A DNA stretch of 64,000 nucleotides from Acinetobacter sp. XS-4 (GCF_023920705.1 NZ_CP094657.1:930001-994000); one strand, 5' to 3'. Shown: positions 19,370 to 28,105, counted from the stretch's first letter. The notes: generated by a model from the letters alone, not told the origin. Numbers and translations: made by a program.

Positions 19370-19750
19370 TTAATGTTGAAATGCAAAAAAACGGTTAAGT
19401 AAGAAAGTCACAATTGATGTCAGGACAATAGCTACACAAACCAAAGTTGAAATAGGGGTGCTGAAATACAGATTAGAAAGCAAGAGAAAGCTCTCATTAA
19501 ATAAAAAGCCTAATCCAGCGACTAACGTAAATTTGGGTAATGTTTGTCGATGAGAAATATGCTGGGCTTTAAAAGTAAAAATACGATGCCCAAAATAGCT
19601 CACCCAATAGGCAAGTAAAAAGGCGACTAAATTGGCATACTGCAATGCAATGTTTCGTTTAAACAAGAGCATGACAATACTGTAGTGCGTAAGTGCTGCT
19701 GCGGCCCCAGTCGTGGTAAACCGCGCGAGCTGAAAAATATGAGCAAACAT
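19370..19750 (-). CDS. GtrA family membrane protein
   Basis: This 126-residue protein has four hydrophobic helices and the GtrA-family pattern (FTTTGAAAALTHYSIV near the start, YWVSYFGHRIFTF mid-protein). GtrA proteins are thought to flip polyprenyl-phosphate sugars across the inner membrane in GtrABC-type systems. Its position between a GT2 enzyme (which loads the lipid carrier) and a GT39 enzyme (which unloads it in the periplasm) fits that role. Its start overlaps the GT2 stop by one base (TAATG), indicating translational coupling. Confidence 0.82.
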   Translation of the reverse strand: MFAHIFQLARFTTTGAAAALTHYSIVMLLFKRNIALQYANLVAFLLAYWVSYFGHRIFTFKAQHISHRQTLPKFTLVAGLGFLFNESFLLLSNLYFSTPISTLVCVAIVLTSIVTFLLNRFFAFQH

Positions 19751-20730
19751 TAGAAACTAGAGAACGTGTTTTCTGAGTGAGTGATTGGGTGTTCTTGCTT
19801 AATACGAGAATGTTCGGTTGAAACAATATATTTTGGTCGATTTTTAACTTCTGCATAAATTCGGCCAATGTATTCACCTAAAATTCCAATGAATAACAAT
19901 TGAATGCCACCTAATAGCGTCATGCCTGCTGCAAGAGTTGCCCAACCAGGTACAGAAATTCCTTCAATCAGGGTTTTAATAATGATCCAGACACCGTAAC
20001 TCATAGCGCCTAAAGCCAATAGGGCACCTAGATAAATACAAATTCGTAAAGGTAAATCTGAAAACCCAGTTAAACCAGACATTGCTAGATTAAATAATGC
20101 TTTCACGTTAAAACTAGAACGACCATGTTGACGATCTTGTTCTGAGAAATTGATTCCGATACTTTTAAAACCGACCCATGCATAGAGGCCTTTCATATAA
20201 CGATTTTTTTCTGGAAGTTGTTTAATCGCTTCGACAACTTTTGCATCAAGAAGTCTGAAATCACCAGCATTTTCAGGAATATCAATAGGAGAGCTTAAGT
20301 TTAGAATACGGTAGTAACCTTGGGTTAGAGTCCGTTTTAGCCATGATTCAGTGGTACGATTACGAATGCCATAAACCATGTCATAACCATTTTTCCAAAG
20401 GTTAATCATGGTCGGAATTGCTTCAAAAGGATGTTGAAAGTCAGCATCAATGAGCAGTGCAACTTCACCATTTACATGGTCTAAACCTGCGCTTAAAGCA
20501 GCTTCCTTACCAAAATTTCGCGATAGTTCCAGCACAACTAAAGGATAATCTTCGATCATCGTTTGCAAGATCGGAATAGTATCGTCTTTGCTGCCATCAT
20601 CGACCACAATAATTTCATAGCTAAGATTTTGTTGCTTTAAGCTGTTTGCTAAAGCTGGAATAAATGTCTTTAAATTCTCTGCTTCGTTATAAGCGGGAAC
20701 AACGCAGGATAAAAAAGGTTTTGTGCTCAT
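19750..20730 (-). CDS. GT2 glycosyltransferase (ArnC/GtrB/FlmF2-like)
   Basis: This 326-residue family 2 glycosyltransferase transfers a sugar from a nucleotide to undecaprenyl phosphate on the cytoplasmic face. The N-terminal catalytic domain has CVVPAYNEAENL, VVDDGSKDDT and the metal-binding IDADFQHP. Two C-terminal membrane helices follow (about 230-255 and 265-290), as in ArnC, GtrB and DPM-like enzymes. The start at 20730 (MSTKP) overlaps the preceding deacetylase stop as ATGA; the longer frame from 20775 is rejected. In Francisella the equivalent FlmF2 loads GalNAc, and I infer the same role here. Confidence 0.85.
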   Translation of the reverse strand: MSTKPFLSCVVPAYNEAENLKTFIPALANSLKQQNLSYEIIVVDDGSKDDTIPILQTMIEDYPLVVLELSRNFGKEAALSAGLDHVNGEVALLIDADFQHPFEAIPTMINLWKNGYDMVYGIRNRTTESWLKRTLTQGYYRILNLSSPIDIPENAGDFRLLDAKVVEAIKQLPEKNRYMKGLYAWVGFKSIGINFSEQDRQHGRSSFNVKALFNLAMSGLTGFSDLPLRICIYLGALLALGAMSYGVWIIIKTLIEGISVPGWATLAAGMTLLGGIQLLFIGILGEYIGRIYAEVKNRPKYIVSTEHSRIKQEHPITHSENTFSSF

Positions 20731-21521
20731 TGCATTGCCCCTAGTCTGGTAAGTTGGATGCCATTTTTCTGGCAATCAAGAGGGAACTGATCAGAACAAA
20801 AATATTGGTATTCTTGGATACGTGCATACTGGATTGGATCTTGCTCACTTGGTGTAGAAAGTGAGGGATGACACATAATCAGTAAGTGATCTTTTGCTTG
20901 AGCAAGCCAATATTGGTTCAGTTCGGCATAATCAGTTTGTTTAAAGTCATAGATACCAGCGAAATATTCATTTTGGCTAAACTGGTAGGTTTGGCATGCT
21001 TTTGCTAAGGCATTTGATCCAAGTGCAGAAAGCATATGAGTTTTAAAACGATAATGGGGTAGATAAATTGGATGTTGTAAATTACGTATCCAACCAGTAA
21101 ATTTTTTCTCTTTTAAAAGTTGCAGCAAAATATCCCGTATAAACGGAAATTGATGAATATGTTGGTGTCCATCAATAAAATCGGGTTGTTTTCCCATGAC
21201 TGAAACAAATGCATCCCATTGTTCTTCAATACATTGGGTAATTAATTCACGGTTAAGATTTGATGACCATGCGCGAAACATAAGTGCAGGTAAGGAAAAA
21301 ACCGTATTACCTGAAGTAAACGCATGAGTGAAATTTAAGTGTAAACCAATGTCAATTTGATTCGATAAAGGTTTAAGTTTGGCAGCAGCAGTTTCCCAGA
21401 GCTCAGATTGGGTCATACATGAGGTCGCTTGAAGAGCTCCTCTTTCAATTAACTGAATAATTGCATTAGATATCTCTGCATTCATTGCAAAGTCATCTGC
21501 GCAATAACATACCTTTGCCAT
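20727..21521 (-). CDS. naxD: YdjC/ChbG-type carbohydrate deacetylase (NaxD-like)
   Basis: This 264-residue YdjC-family polysaccharide deacetylase has metal ligands visible in YCADDFAMN near the N-terminus and DGHQHIHQFP mid-protein. In Francisella and A. baumannii, NaxD of this family deacetylates the GalNAc-undecaprenyl phosphate intermediate to give galactosamine, which then decorates lipid A and raises polymyxin resistance; in A. baumannii the gene is reported to be under PmrAB control. Being first in an operon with GT2, GtrA and GT39 genes, and preceded by PmrA-type half-sites (21606-21633), it fits NaxD well. The start is either 21521 (MAKV, chosen) or 21536 (MTEF). Confidence 0.75.
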   Translation of the reverse strand: MAKVCYCADDFAMNAEISNAIIQLIERGALQATSCMTQSELWETAAAKLKPLSNQIDIGLHLNFTHAFTSGNTVFSLPALMFRAWSSNLNRELITQCIEEQWDAFVSVMGKQPDFIDGHQHIHQFPFIRDILLQLLKEKKFTGWIRNLQHPIYLPHYRFKTHMLSALGSNALAKACQTYQFSQNEYFAGIYDFKQTDYAELNQYWLAQAKDHLLIMCHPSLSTPSEQDPIQYARIQEYQYFCSDQFPLDCQKNGIQLTRLGAMQ

Positions 21522-21605
21522 ATCAAATTCCGTCATAGAACAGGGTAGCAGAGTTACCCTTTTAGGCTGCTGAAAAACTAGACAGTTTTACTATGAAGAA
21601 ATTTC

Positions 21606-21633
21606 CTTAATTCCAACTTAAAGTTTTTTTAAG
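21606..21633 (-). promoter_or_regulatory. Putative PmrA-binding region with three half-sites
   Basis: On the plus strand, CTTAAT, CTTAAA and TTTAAG are each separated by exactly five bases (21606-21611, 21617-21622, 21628-21633). In the direction of the operon they read CTTAAA, TTTAAG, ATTAAG. Each fits the HTTAAD-N5-HTTAAD motif I recall for Acinetobacter PmrA. A CATAGT hexamer (4 of 6 matches to -10) lies 10 bases further towards the gene. The site is about 85-110 bases before the naxD-like start. Confidence 0.6.
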
Positions 21634-21760
21634 GTTTTATGACAATTGTTACTAATTAATAATTTGAATTTATTGGTTTTTTTATATTTTTATGGTCAAT
21701 CGTTTTTAAGAAATGACTTTTAACTATCAGATTTCATAGTAAATAAAAATATAATTTATG

Positions 21761-21790
21761 CTCCAAGTTCAGTTGACTCTTCACTTGGAG
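21761..21790 (-). terminator. Possible terminator of the exporter operon
   Basis: CTCCAAGT and ACTTGGAG form an 8-bp perfect stem with a 14-base loop that overlaps the permease stop codon. On the minus strand it is followed by A/T-rich DNA with a short T-run. The long loop and imperfect tract make this a weak call. Confidence 0.35.
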
Positions 21791-22872
21791 GCTTTTAAAC
21801 GTGAATATGCCCAGATTAAAAAAATAAGGCCGATTGTCGCAAGAAAAATCAGTTTTGGTACAACCGTTGCTAAAGGAACACCCATCTGGTTAAGTTGTAC
21901 AAACATTTGTACACCATGTGTCGATGGTAAACACCACGCAAACCATTGTAACCATTCAGGCATTGCTTGATGTGGCCATGCAGCGCCAGTTAATAAGAAT
22001 AGGGGTACAGAACTAAACACAATAATATGTCCGGCACGTTCTGGCATGTCTAAAAGTGAACCAATCAACATGCCTAATCCAATCACACAACTAATAAAAA
22101 TTGGAACGGCAATGAGTAGGCCTATAAAATTTCCACCATGGGGGTAGTCATTGAACCACAAGGTAAAACCAAAAAGATAAAAACACCCTAAACAACCAAT
22201 GGTAAATATACTTGCGAAAATTCCAGCGAAGCGAACAGCTGTAATTTTTTGGTGTTGCTCACGGTAGCTTGCAATCAACATTGCTAAACCTAGCACAATC
22301 GTTTGATGAATAATTAAAGATGCAACAGCCGGGAAAATATAACTTCCATAGCCTGAAAGGGGGTTAAACAAAGGAACTTGATGAATAGAAAGCGCGGGTT
22401 GGAAATGTGTGCGCTCTCCAAATTTTTCAACATATTCTTTTAAGGTCGCTTCAATGGATGTAGCTAAGCCTAAACCAATTTCTTTAGTTTTTAAAAAGTT
22501 GGTTGTACTTAAATATAAGCCAATTCCGCCTGTTTCTCCACGGCGTAAGCTTTGCGTTAGGTTACTTGGTAAAAGTAAAATACCATCGGCTTTTTGTTCA
22601 CGAACCATTTGTTCCGCTTGTAAAAAATTGCTTGTAACGGTAACAATATGAACATGCGGGCTATTTGCACTTTGACCGATTAATTGGGAAGTTAAGAGGC
22701 TTTGTTCTTCATCAACAATTACGATTGGAATTGATTCTGCCCGCTCAGCTTTATATGCAGTAGGGTAAAAAAAACTATAAAGAATGACCGATAAAATCAG
22801 AGTTGTGAAAACTGAACTGTTTCCTACAATATCTTTAAATGTTTGCAAATATGCCTTTAAAAATTCTTTCAT
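21781..22872 (-). CDS. ABC-2 type exporter permease (second)
   Basis: This 363-residue inner-membrane permease of the ABC-2/YhhJ-YbhR type has one N-terminal helix, a large periplasmic domain (about 45-175, with PIVIVDEEQS) and five or so C-terminal helices. The segment GAAWPHQAMPEWLQWFAWCLP towards the end is typical of the family. No nucleotide-binding domain is present in the protein. Its start overlaps the preceding permease gene by 4 bases (ATGA), so the two probably form a heterodimer. It is the last gene of a tolC-like/hlyD-like/permease/permease operon. The substrate is unknown; drugs or toxic lipids are possible. Confidence 0.82.
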   Translation of the reverse strand: MKEFLKAYLQTFKDIVGNSSVFTTLILSVILYSFFYPTAYKAERAESIPIVIVDEEQSLLTSQLIGQSANSPHVHIVTVTSNFLQAEQMVREQKADGILLLPSNLTQSLRRGETGGIGLYLSTTNFLKTKEIGLGLATSIEATLKEYVEKFGERTHFQPALSIHQVPLFNPLSGYGSYIFPAVASLIIHQTIVLGLAMLIASYREQHQKITAVRFAGIFASIFTIGCLGCFYLFGFTLWFNDYPHGGNFIGLLIAVPIFISCVIGLGMLIGSLLDMPERAGHIIVFSSVPLFLLTGAAWPHQAMPEWLQWFAWCLPSTHGVQMFVQLNQMGVPLATVVPKLIFLATIGLIFLIWAYSRLKASK

Positions 22873-23999
22873 TGCACTGCTCTCCCAATTAATTTTTTAA
22901 GCAGTAGAGAACTTAAAAAGAAGTAAATAAGGCAGTAGCCAATGAGTATTAAAAAAGGAATCATTGAAATGAAAACTGGACTTCCAATCACCCATTGTTC
23001 AGTTTGCAGCTTGGCATAAGGGGTATAGGGAATAATCAGTGACCAAAACTTGGTGAAAATAGGGGCATTATTCAAAGGAAGAGTAACGCCTGCAAAACTT
23101 AAAGAGGACCCGCCATAGACAGCGATAAAGCCAAAAGTTTTACTTAAATTTTTGGTTGCTAAAATAACTGTGCTGCTAATCAAAGCGTAAGCAAAATAAA
23201 GTAGAAACTGTGCGCATAGCAATAAACTAAGAGAACCTGCTACGAACCAACCACGGATTTCAACCAGCCAAAACATCCATAACCATGTCCAGAAACAGAA
23301 AATAAGACTATAAAGCAAATTTTTAGCCAATAAGCCTTGAAGAAAACTTTCTCGGTTTACCCAAACCGTTAATGTGCCACGTTTAAGTTCTTGTCCAATG
23401 GCAAAGGCAACACAGCAGCATAGCAACAGATGCAATACGGCAGGCACCATAAATGGCTCTAAATAAAACTCATAGCTCATGCTTGGGTTATAAAGCGTCG
23501 AGATTTTGACATGAGCGGTAGGAACATCTAAATAGGGAATATTATTGACTAGATAACTCTGGCCTGCATAGTCTGCTAAAGCATTGAGGGTACTGACCAA
23601 CATTGCGGAGGAAATGGTATTCCCGACACTAAAAAATGACTGGTTAAATGCAATATTAATTTGAGCATCTTGCGCTTTCACAAAGCGTTTTTCAGCGCCG
23701 TCTGGAATGAAAACATAGCCCCATATTTTGGTTTCATTGAGTAGTTGTTCCGCTTCAGTGGAGCTTGCCGTAATTGTTTTAATCTCTACCGTATGATTCA
23801 ATGAAAGATACTTTTCAATATTACGGCTGAGTTCACTTTGGTCCTGATCAATAATCGCAATCGGTAAGTGTTCAGCTTTACCTGCGTAAAACATGCTGCT
23901 AAACATAAAAATGATAAAAGCGGGGATGAGTGTCACCATACACAAATCCCATTTATTGCTTTTTAGATAGTTTAGTTCACGTAATATACTGGCAAACAT
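22869..23999 (-). CDS. ABC-2 type exporter permease (first)
   Basis: This 376-residue permease has the same layout as its downstream partner: an N-terminal helix, a periplasmic domain with PIAIIDQDQSELSRNIEKYL, then a cluster of hydrophobic helices from about residue 180 onward. The shared IxDxxxS pattern after the first helix indicates the two permeases are paralogues. It begins 3 bases after the HlyD-like gene and overlaps the next permease by 4 bases. I see no Walker motifs here, nor in any of the four operon genes. If it works as an ABC transporter, the ATPase must be encoded elsewhere. Confidence 0.82.
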   Translation of the reverse strand: MFASILRELNYLKSNKWDLCMVTLIPAFIIFMFSSMFYAGKAEHLPIAIIDQDQSELSRNIEKYLSLNHTVEIKTITASSTEAEQLLNETKIWGYVFIPDGAEKRFVKAQDAQINIAFNQSFFSVGNTISSAMLVSTLNALADYAGQSYLVNNIPYLDVPTAHVKISTLYNPSMSYEFYLEPFMVPAVLHLLLCCCVAFAIGQELKRGTLTVWVNRESFLQGLLAKNLLYSLIFCFWTWLWMFWLVEIRGWFVAGSLSLLLCAQFLLYFAYALISSTVILATKNLSKTFGFIAVYGGSSLSFAGVTLPLNNAPIFTKFWSLIIPYTPYAKLQTEQWVIGSPVFISMIPFLILIGYCLIYFFLSSLLLKKLIGRAVQ

Positions 24000-24002
24000 G
24001 CT

Positions 24003-25124
24003 TTATTTTTCTTCTTTAATTTTAAATAGAACACTCATCCCAACTTTTAAATCTTGCACTGGACGCTCAGGTACCAGATGTAATTTAAAGCTACGAATAT
24101 CATAGCCTCCAGTTTGGCGAGTCGTTTTAATGGTGGCAAATTCACCTTCAGCATCTATATTCTTAATTTTAAAATTCACATTCTGATTAAGTGCTGGAAT
24201 GAATCCTTCAAGGGTTTTATTTTTATAAACAGAGGCATATTGATTTTCACCCACGTTTAAACTTACCCATAAATCATCATCTTCTAAAATGCTGACAACA
24301 GGTACACCCATAGCGACTAATTCTGAAGGTTTACCATAAGTTTTTGAAACCGTACCTGAAATAGGGGAGAGTAAACGTGTCTCTTCCTCTAGTGCTTTTG
24401 CTTCACCTACAGCTGCTTTTGCAATTTCAACCTGTGCATCTGCCGTCGATTTTTGTTGGCTCGTACTGCCACGTTTCGCACGAGCATATTGTTGATAAGA
24501 GGCTTCGCTTAACTCTTGAGCAGAAGTTTGTGCCGCGAGCATTTCATCTCGTCTTTGACGTGAAATCACACCTTGTCTATATAAATTTTCACCACGTTGG
24601 TAAGTAGTTTTTGCAAGGTTTGCTTGTGCTTTCGTGCTTTGCCAGTTGGCATAAAGAGTATCGATATTTTCTTGTTGAGAACCGCGATCTACCGTGGATT
24701 GAAATGCCAAAGCTGATTGTAAAGTAGCCAAAGCTTGTTGTTTTTTAGCTTCTATTTCTGGGCTAACCAAACGAACAAGCGGCTGACCTTTAGAAACTTT
24801 CTGGCCTTCTTGTACATAAATTTCTTCAATACGACTCGGAACTTTTGTACTTACGTGAATAGTTTCGGCTTCAACACGACCTTGTAATTCAATAGGCTTT
24901 GGCTGATAACTTTTCCACAATCCAAAAATAATTACACCTAATAGGGCAATAATGATTACACCAATAATCAGTTTAATTTTTGAATTTTTAGGTGGTTTGG
25001 AGTCACTTTGATTTGTGCTTGATTCTTGCTGATCACTAACTTGATCATCTTTTTGAACTTGGTTGGTTTCTGCCGTATCCGCAACAGGAGCATCTTGTTC
25101 TGAATGAGCTGAGTCTTGATTCAT
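24003..25124 (-). CDS. HlyD-family periplasmic adaptor (membrane fusion protein)
   Basis: This 373-residue membrane fusion protein links an inner-membrane transporter to a TolC-type channel. It has a ~45-residue polar, Gln/Ser/Asp-rich cytoplasmic N-terminus, one transmembrane helix (about 50-70), a split biotinyl-lipoyl domain (VSTKVPSRIEEIYVQEGQKV and the LLSPISGTV half), a long helical hairpin between them, and a C-terminal beta-barrel. I chose the start at 25124 (MNQDS) because GGGGGAG lies 8-9 bases upstream. The in-frame extension to 25244 would overlap the tolC-like gene. It lies 13 bases after the tolC-like gene and 3 bases before the first permease. Confidence 0.87.
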   Translation of the reverse strand: MNQDSAHSEQDAPVADTAETNQVQKDDQVSDQQESSTNQSDSKPPKNSKIKLIIGVIIIALLGVIIFGLWKSYQPKPIELQGRVEAETIHVSTKVPSRIEEIYVQEGQKVSKGQPLVRLVSPEIEAKKQQALATLQSALAFQSTVDRGSQQENIDTLYANWQSTKAQANLAKTTYQRGENLYRQGVISRQRRDEMLAAQTSAQELSEASYQQYARAKRGSTSQQKSTADAQVEIAKAAVGEAKALEEETRLLSPISGTVSKTYGKPSELVAMGVPVVSILEDDDLWVSLNVGENQYASVYKNKTLEGFIPALNQNVNFKIKNIDAEGEFATIKTTRQTGGYDIRSFKLHLVPERPVQDLKVGMSVLFKIKEEK

Positions 25125-25137
25125 TTTATACTCCCCC

Positions 25138-26637
25138 TTAACGGATATAGTCAGTATATGGTTGATTAACGTAAGCTTTAAACTGGTCAATTGAACCGTG
25201 ACTTTGTAGTAAGGTCGCGAGTGACATGACATATTTATAAGCATTTAAAGCCATTTCAGTTTTTAACGCGCTTAATGCATTTTGTGCATCAATCACTTGG
25301 GTTGCTGTACCCATTCCTTCACGGAAAGAAAGCTCTTGAATACGTAAGTTTTCTTGAGCCGCATTTACGTTTCTTTGTAAGAGTTGATGACTTTGCTGAG
25401 CAGAGTTGAGTTCGTTATATGACTTATTTAAAAGAGCTTCGACCTCTTGTTTAGTTCGTTCAGTCATGAGTTCAGAAGCATAGCGCTTCAATTCGGCAGC
25501 GTGAATATTCTTATTTTTATCTACACCTGAAAATAGGTTGTATTTTGCCATTACACCGACAATCCAGTTTTCATTTTTATCAAGAGCATACTCACCAAAG
25601 ACAAAAAGACTTGGTTTATTTGCAGCTTGTTGAGCTTGAATATTTACATTAGCCAGTTGAGTATCCATCTGCATTTTTTGTACAAGACTAGATTTTTGCG
25701 AATAACTGGTTAAAAGAGATTCTAGAGTTTGGCTTGGCGTGTTGTTTACAAATAATGGTGTACTTAAATCTATATTATTTTGTTGATGTAAAAGATTATT
25801 AAGACTAAAACGGCTGGCATTTAAGTTAGCTTGAGTATTTTGTAGAGTACGTTCCGCATTATTACGCGCTACTTCAAATTGCATGCGTTGCCCCTTACTA
25901 ATAAATCCTTGTTGTTCGAGCTTTAGGGCATTGCTGTAATGTTTTTGCATCGCATTAAAGTTAAATAAACTACTTGCGACCAGTTGCTGCTGTAATTGGA
26001 CATTAAAATAACTTTGTACCACTTCAAACCGCTGTATATCTTGTTGTTGCTGGCTTGAAAGCTCTGAACGCTGTGCTTGAATATTTGCTATTTTTTTTGC
26101 ACTTGTGGTTAATCCACCTGTATAGAGTGGCATAACGACTGAAATAGAAGGGCGTATAACCTGATCTTCAATAGTCAGATTCGCATAATCTGGAAATCGA
26201 TTTATACCATCATGGATAGTTTGATTTGCGCCTTCTTGAACTTGTCCTAGCACATCTGATGGAATGACATTGTTCCACTGTGAAAGTTTGTCATTCAGCC
26301 CTTGGCTTAAATCATTCTCAAGTTTTTGTTTAAAAGAGCCAAGAGGTACATCTGTTTCACTATGAAAGGCATATGCTCTGACATTTAAATCAACTCGAGG
26401 TAATCCGAGGCCCTTTACGGCTTCAGCTTCTAATTGAGATGCTTGCTGTAACGCTTGATTGGCTTGAGTACTATATGAGCTTTTCAAAGCTTGTTGTTCT
26501 GCTTCAGCATAACTTAAGCTTTGAGCATATAAATGATCAGTAAAAAAAAGACCTAAAGCCAAAGCAAGTTGTTTTGGTTTAAATGAAAAGGGAAAAATAG
26601 ACTGTTTATATCGATGTACTGGCATTTTAAATAACAA
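25138..26637 (-). CDS. TolC-family outer-membrane efflux protein
   Basis: This 499-residue protein belongs to the outer-membrane efflux family (OEP/TolC), which forms trimeric channel-tunnels. It has an N-terminal signal sequence (LALALGLFFTDHLYAQ, cleavage near residue 39) and two related long alpha-helical repeats rich in Gln, Asn and Ala, with the conserved segment ending (FREGMGTATQVIDAQNALSALKTE) near the C-terminus. The ATG at 26625 is an alternative start. It is the first gene of the exporter operon, and a 16-bp palindrome lies about 60 bases upstream. It supplies the outer-membrane part of a tripartite pump. Confidence 0.87.
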   Translation of the reverse strand: MLFKMPVHRYKQSIFPFSFKPKQLALALGLFFTDHLYAQSLSYAEAEQQALKSSYSTQANQALQQASQLEAEAVKGLGLPRVDLNVRAYAFHSETDVPLGSFKQKLENDLSQGLNDKLSQWNNVIPSDVLGQVQEGANQTIHDGINRFPDYANLTIEDQVIRPSISVVMPLYTGGLTTSAKKIANIQAQRSELSSQQQQDIQRFEVVQSYFNVQLQQQLVASSLFNFNAMQKHYSNALKLEQQGFISKGQRMQFEVARNNAERTLQNTQANLNASRFSLNNLLHQQNNIDLSTPLFVNNTPSQTLESLLTSYSQKSSLVQKMQMDTQLANVNIQAQQAANKPSLFVFGEYALDKNENWIVGVMAKYNLFSGVDKNKNIHAAELKRYASELMTERTKQEVEALLNKSYNELNSAQQSHQLLQRNVNAAQENLRIQELSFREGMGTATQVIDAQNALSALKTEMALNAYKYVMSLATLLQSHGSIDQFKAYVNQPYTDYIR

Positions 26638-27010
26638 TTTTTTGGCATCCCTTATAGTTTAAATTTCTTGTTATTAAATTCAATTATCATATTGTTTATT
26701 ATACATTTGTATAAAAACATTTTAGTTTTTAGCTCCTTTAATTATTGAATTACTAAGCCAATATTTTTGTAATACCCATCAAGGTATGTGAAATTATAAT
26801 CACAAGTCAAGTTGATCTTTTTGCTTAAAAATCTTTTTAAATTTTGAAGGCGATAATTAAAACTATGGAAATAACGACAACAATAATTGAAAAAATAAAC
26901 CTAAATACAGTCCAGCATTGAAATATTTGCTTGAGAAGCTGCTGCAAGCTTAAGCAATCTGTGGTTAAATGCCATTTTTATTGTGTTTGACTTTATACAA
27001 AGGAAAAATC
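26638..27010. other. Divergent intergenic region, exporter operon / serC
   Basis: This 373-base AT-rich gap lies between divergent genes. The left part holds a 16-bp palindrome and a TATAAT on the minus strand (annotated separately). The right part contains the serC leader, with AAGGA shortly before the ATG at 27011. I see no RNA gene or coding-like frame. A start codon at 26969 in frame with serC would add 14 residues not found in the family. Confidence 0.5.
26698..26714 (-). promoter_or_regulatory. Palindromic operator-like site over a TATAAT box
   Basis: TTATACATTTGTATAA (26699-26714) is a palindrome with two 7-base arms around a 2-base centre, like many TetR-family operators. On the minus strand a perfect TATAAT -10 hexamer (26698-26703) overlaps one arm, about 60 bases before the tolC-like start. 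No -35 is clear and no regulator gene is adjacent. Confidence 0.45.
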
Positions 27011-28090
27011 ATGCGCGCGTACAATTTCTGTGCTGGTCCTGCTGCATTACCTACTGCCGTTTTAGAAAAAGCTCAACAAGAATTGTTGGATTGGCAAGGT
27101 AAAGGTCTATCCATCATGGAAATGAGTCACCGTAGTGCTGACTATGTTGCTGTGGCTGAAAAAGCTGAAGCAGATTTACGCAAGTTAATGAATATTCCAG
27201 AAAACTATAAGGTACTGTTTTTACAAGGCGGTGCGTCATTACAATTTTCTGCGATTCCTTTAAACCTTTTAGGTAAGAACAGTAAAGCTGATTATATTGA
27301 TACTGGCATCTGGTCTGAAAAAGCGTTAAAAGAAGCAAAACGTTATGGCGACATTAATGTTGTAAATGCTGGTATTAAAGTAGATGGTAAGTTCGCAATT
27401 TCTGAGCAAAGCGAATGGAATTTATCTGATGATGCAGCCTATGTACATTATGCAGATAATGAAACAATTGGTGGTTTACAGTTCGCAGGAATTCCTGATG
27501 TAAAAGCTCCACTCGTTTGTGACTATTCATCAAGTATTTTATCTGCTCCATTAGATGTGACCAAGTTTGGTTTGATCTATGCTGGCGCACAAAAAAATAT
27601 TGGTCCTGCTGGTTTAACAATTGTCATTATTCGTGATGACTTACTTGATCAAGCTAAGCCAGAAATTCCAAGCATTTTAAAATATGGTGATCAAGCGAAA
27701 AATGGTTCTATGGTAAATACACCATCAACTTACGCTTGGTACTTGTCTGGTTTGGTATTTGAGTGGTTGCTAGAGCAGGGTGGGGTAGATGCTATTCATA
27801 AAGTTAACCTTGAAAAAGCTCAGTCATTATATGGTTATATCGATTCAAGCGATTTCTATAACAACCCGATTGCAATTCCAAACCGTTCAATTATGAATGT
27901 ACCGTTTACGTTGGCAGACGAAGCTTTAGACAAGCAATTCTTAAAAGAAGCTGAAGCAAACCATTTGTTGAATTTAGCTGGACACCGTTCTGTCGGTGGT
28001 ATGCGTGCAAGTATTTACAACGCAGTACCTTTAGAAGGTGTACAGGCATTAATTAGCTTTATGGATGATTTTGCAAAGCGTAATGGTTAA
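27011..28090 (+). CDS. serC: Phosphoserine aminotransferase SerC
   Basis: SerC makes 3-phosphoserine from 3-phosphohydroxypyruvate and glutamate in serine synthesis, and 4-phosphohydroxythreonine in PLP synthesis. The 359-residue class V aminotransferase starts MRAYNFCAGPAALP, the family N-terminus, which fixes the start at 27011. The PLP lysine is K195 in AGAQKNIGPAG, and the substrate-binding HRSVGGMRAS is near the C-terminus. It is a single-gene unit with a strong terminator. Confidence 0.97.
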   Translation: MRAYNFCAGPAALPTAVLEKAQQELLDWQGKGLSIMEMSHRSADYVAVAEKAEADLRKLMNIPENYKVLFLQGGASLQFSAIPLNLLGKNSKADYIDTGIWSEKALKEAKRYGDINVVNAGIKVDGKFAISEQSEWNLSDDAAYVHYADNETIGGLQFAGIPDVKAPLVCDYSSSILSAPLDVTKFGLIYAGAQKNIGPAGLTIVIIRDDLLDQAKPEIPSILKYGDQAKNGSMVNTPSTYAWYLSGLVFEWLLEQGGVDAIHKVNLEKAQSLYGYIDSSDFYNNPIAIPNRSIMNVPFTLADEALDKQFLKEAEANHLLNLAGHRSVGGMRASIYNAVPLEGVQALISFMDDFAKRNG

Positions 28091-28105
28091 GCAAATCAAA
28101 TAAAT

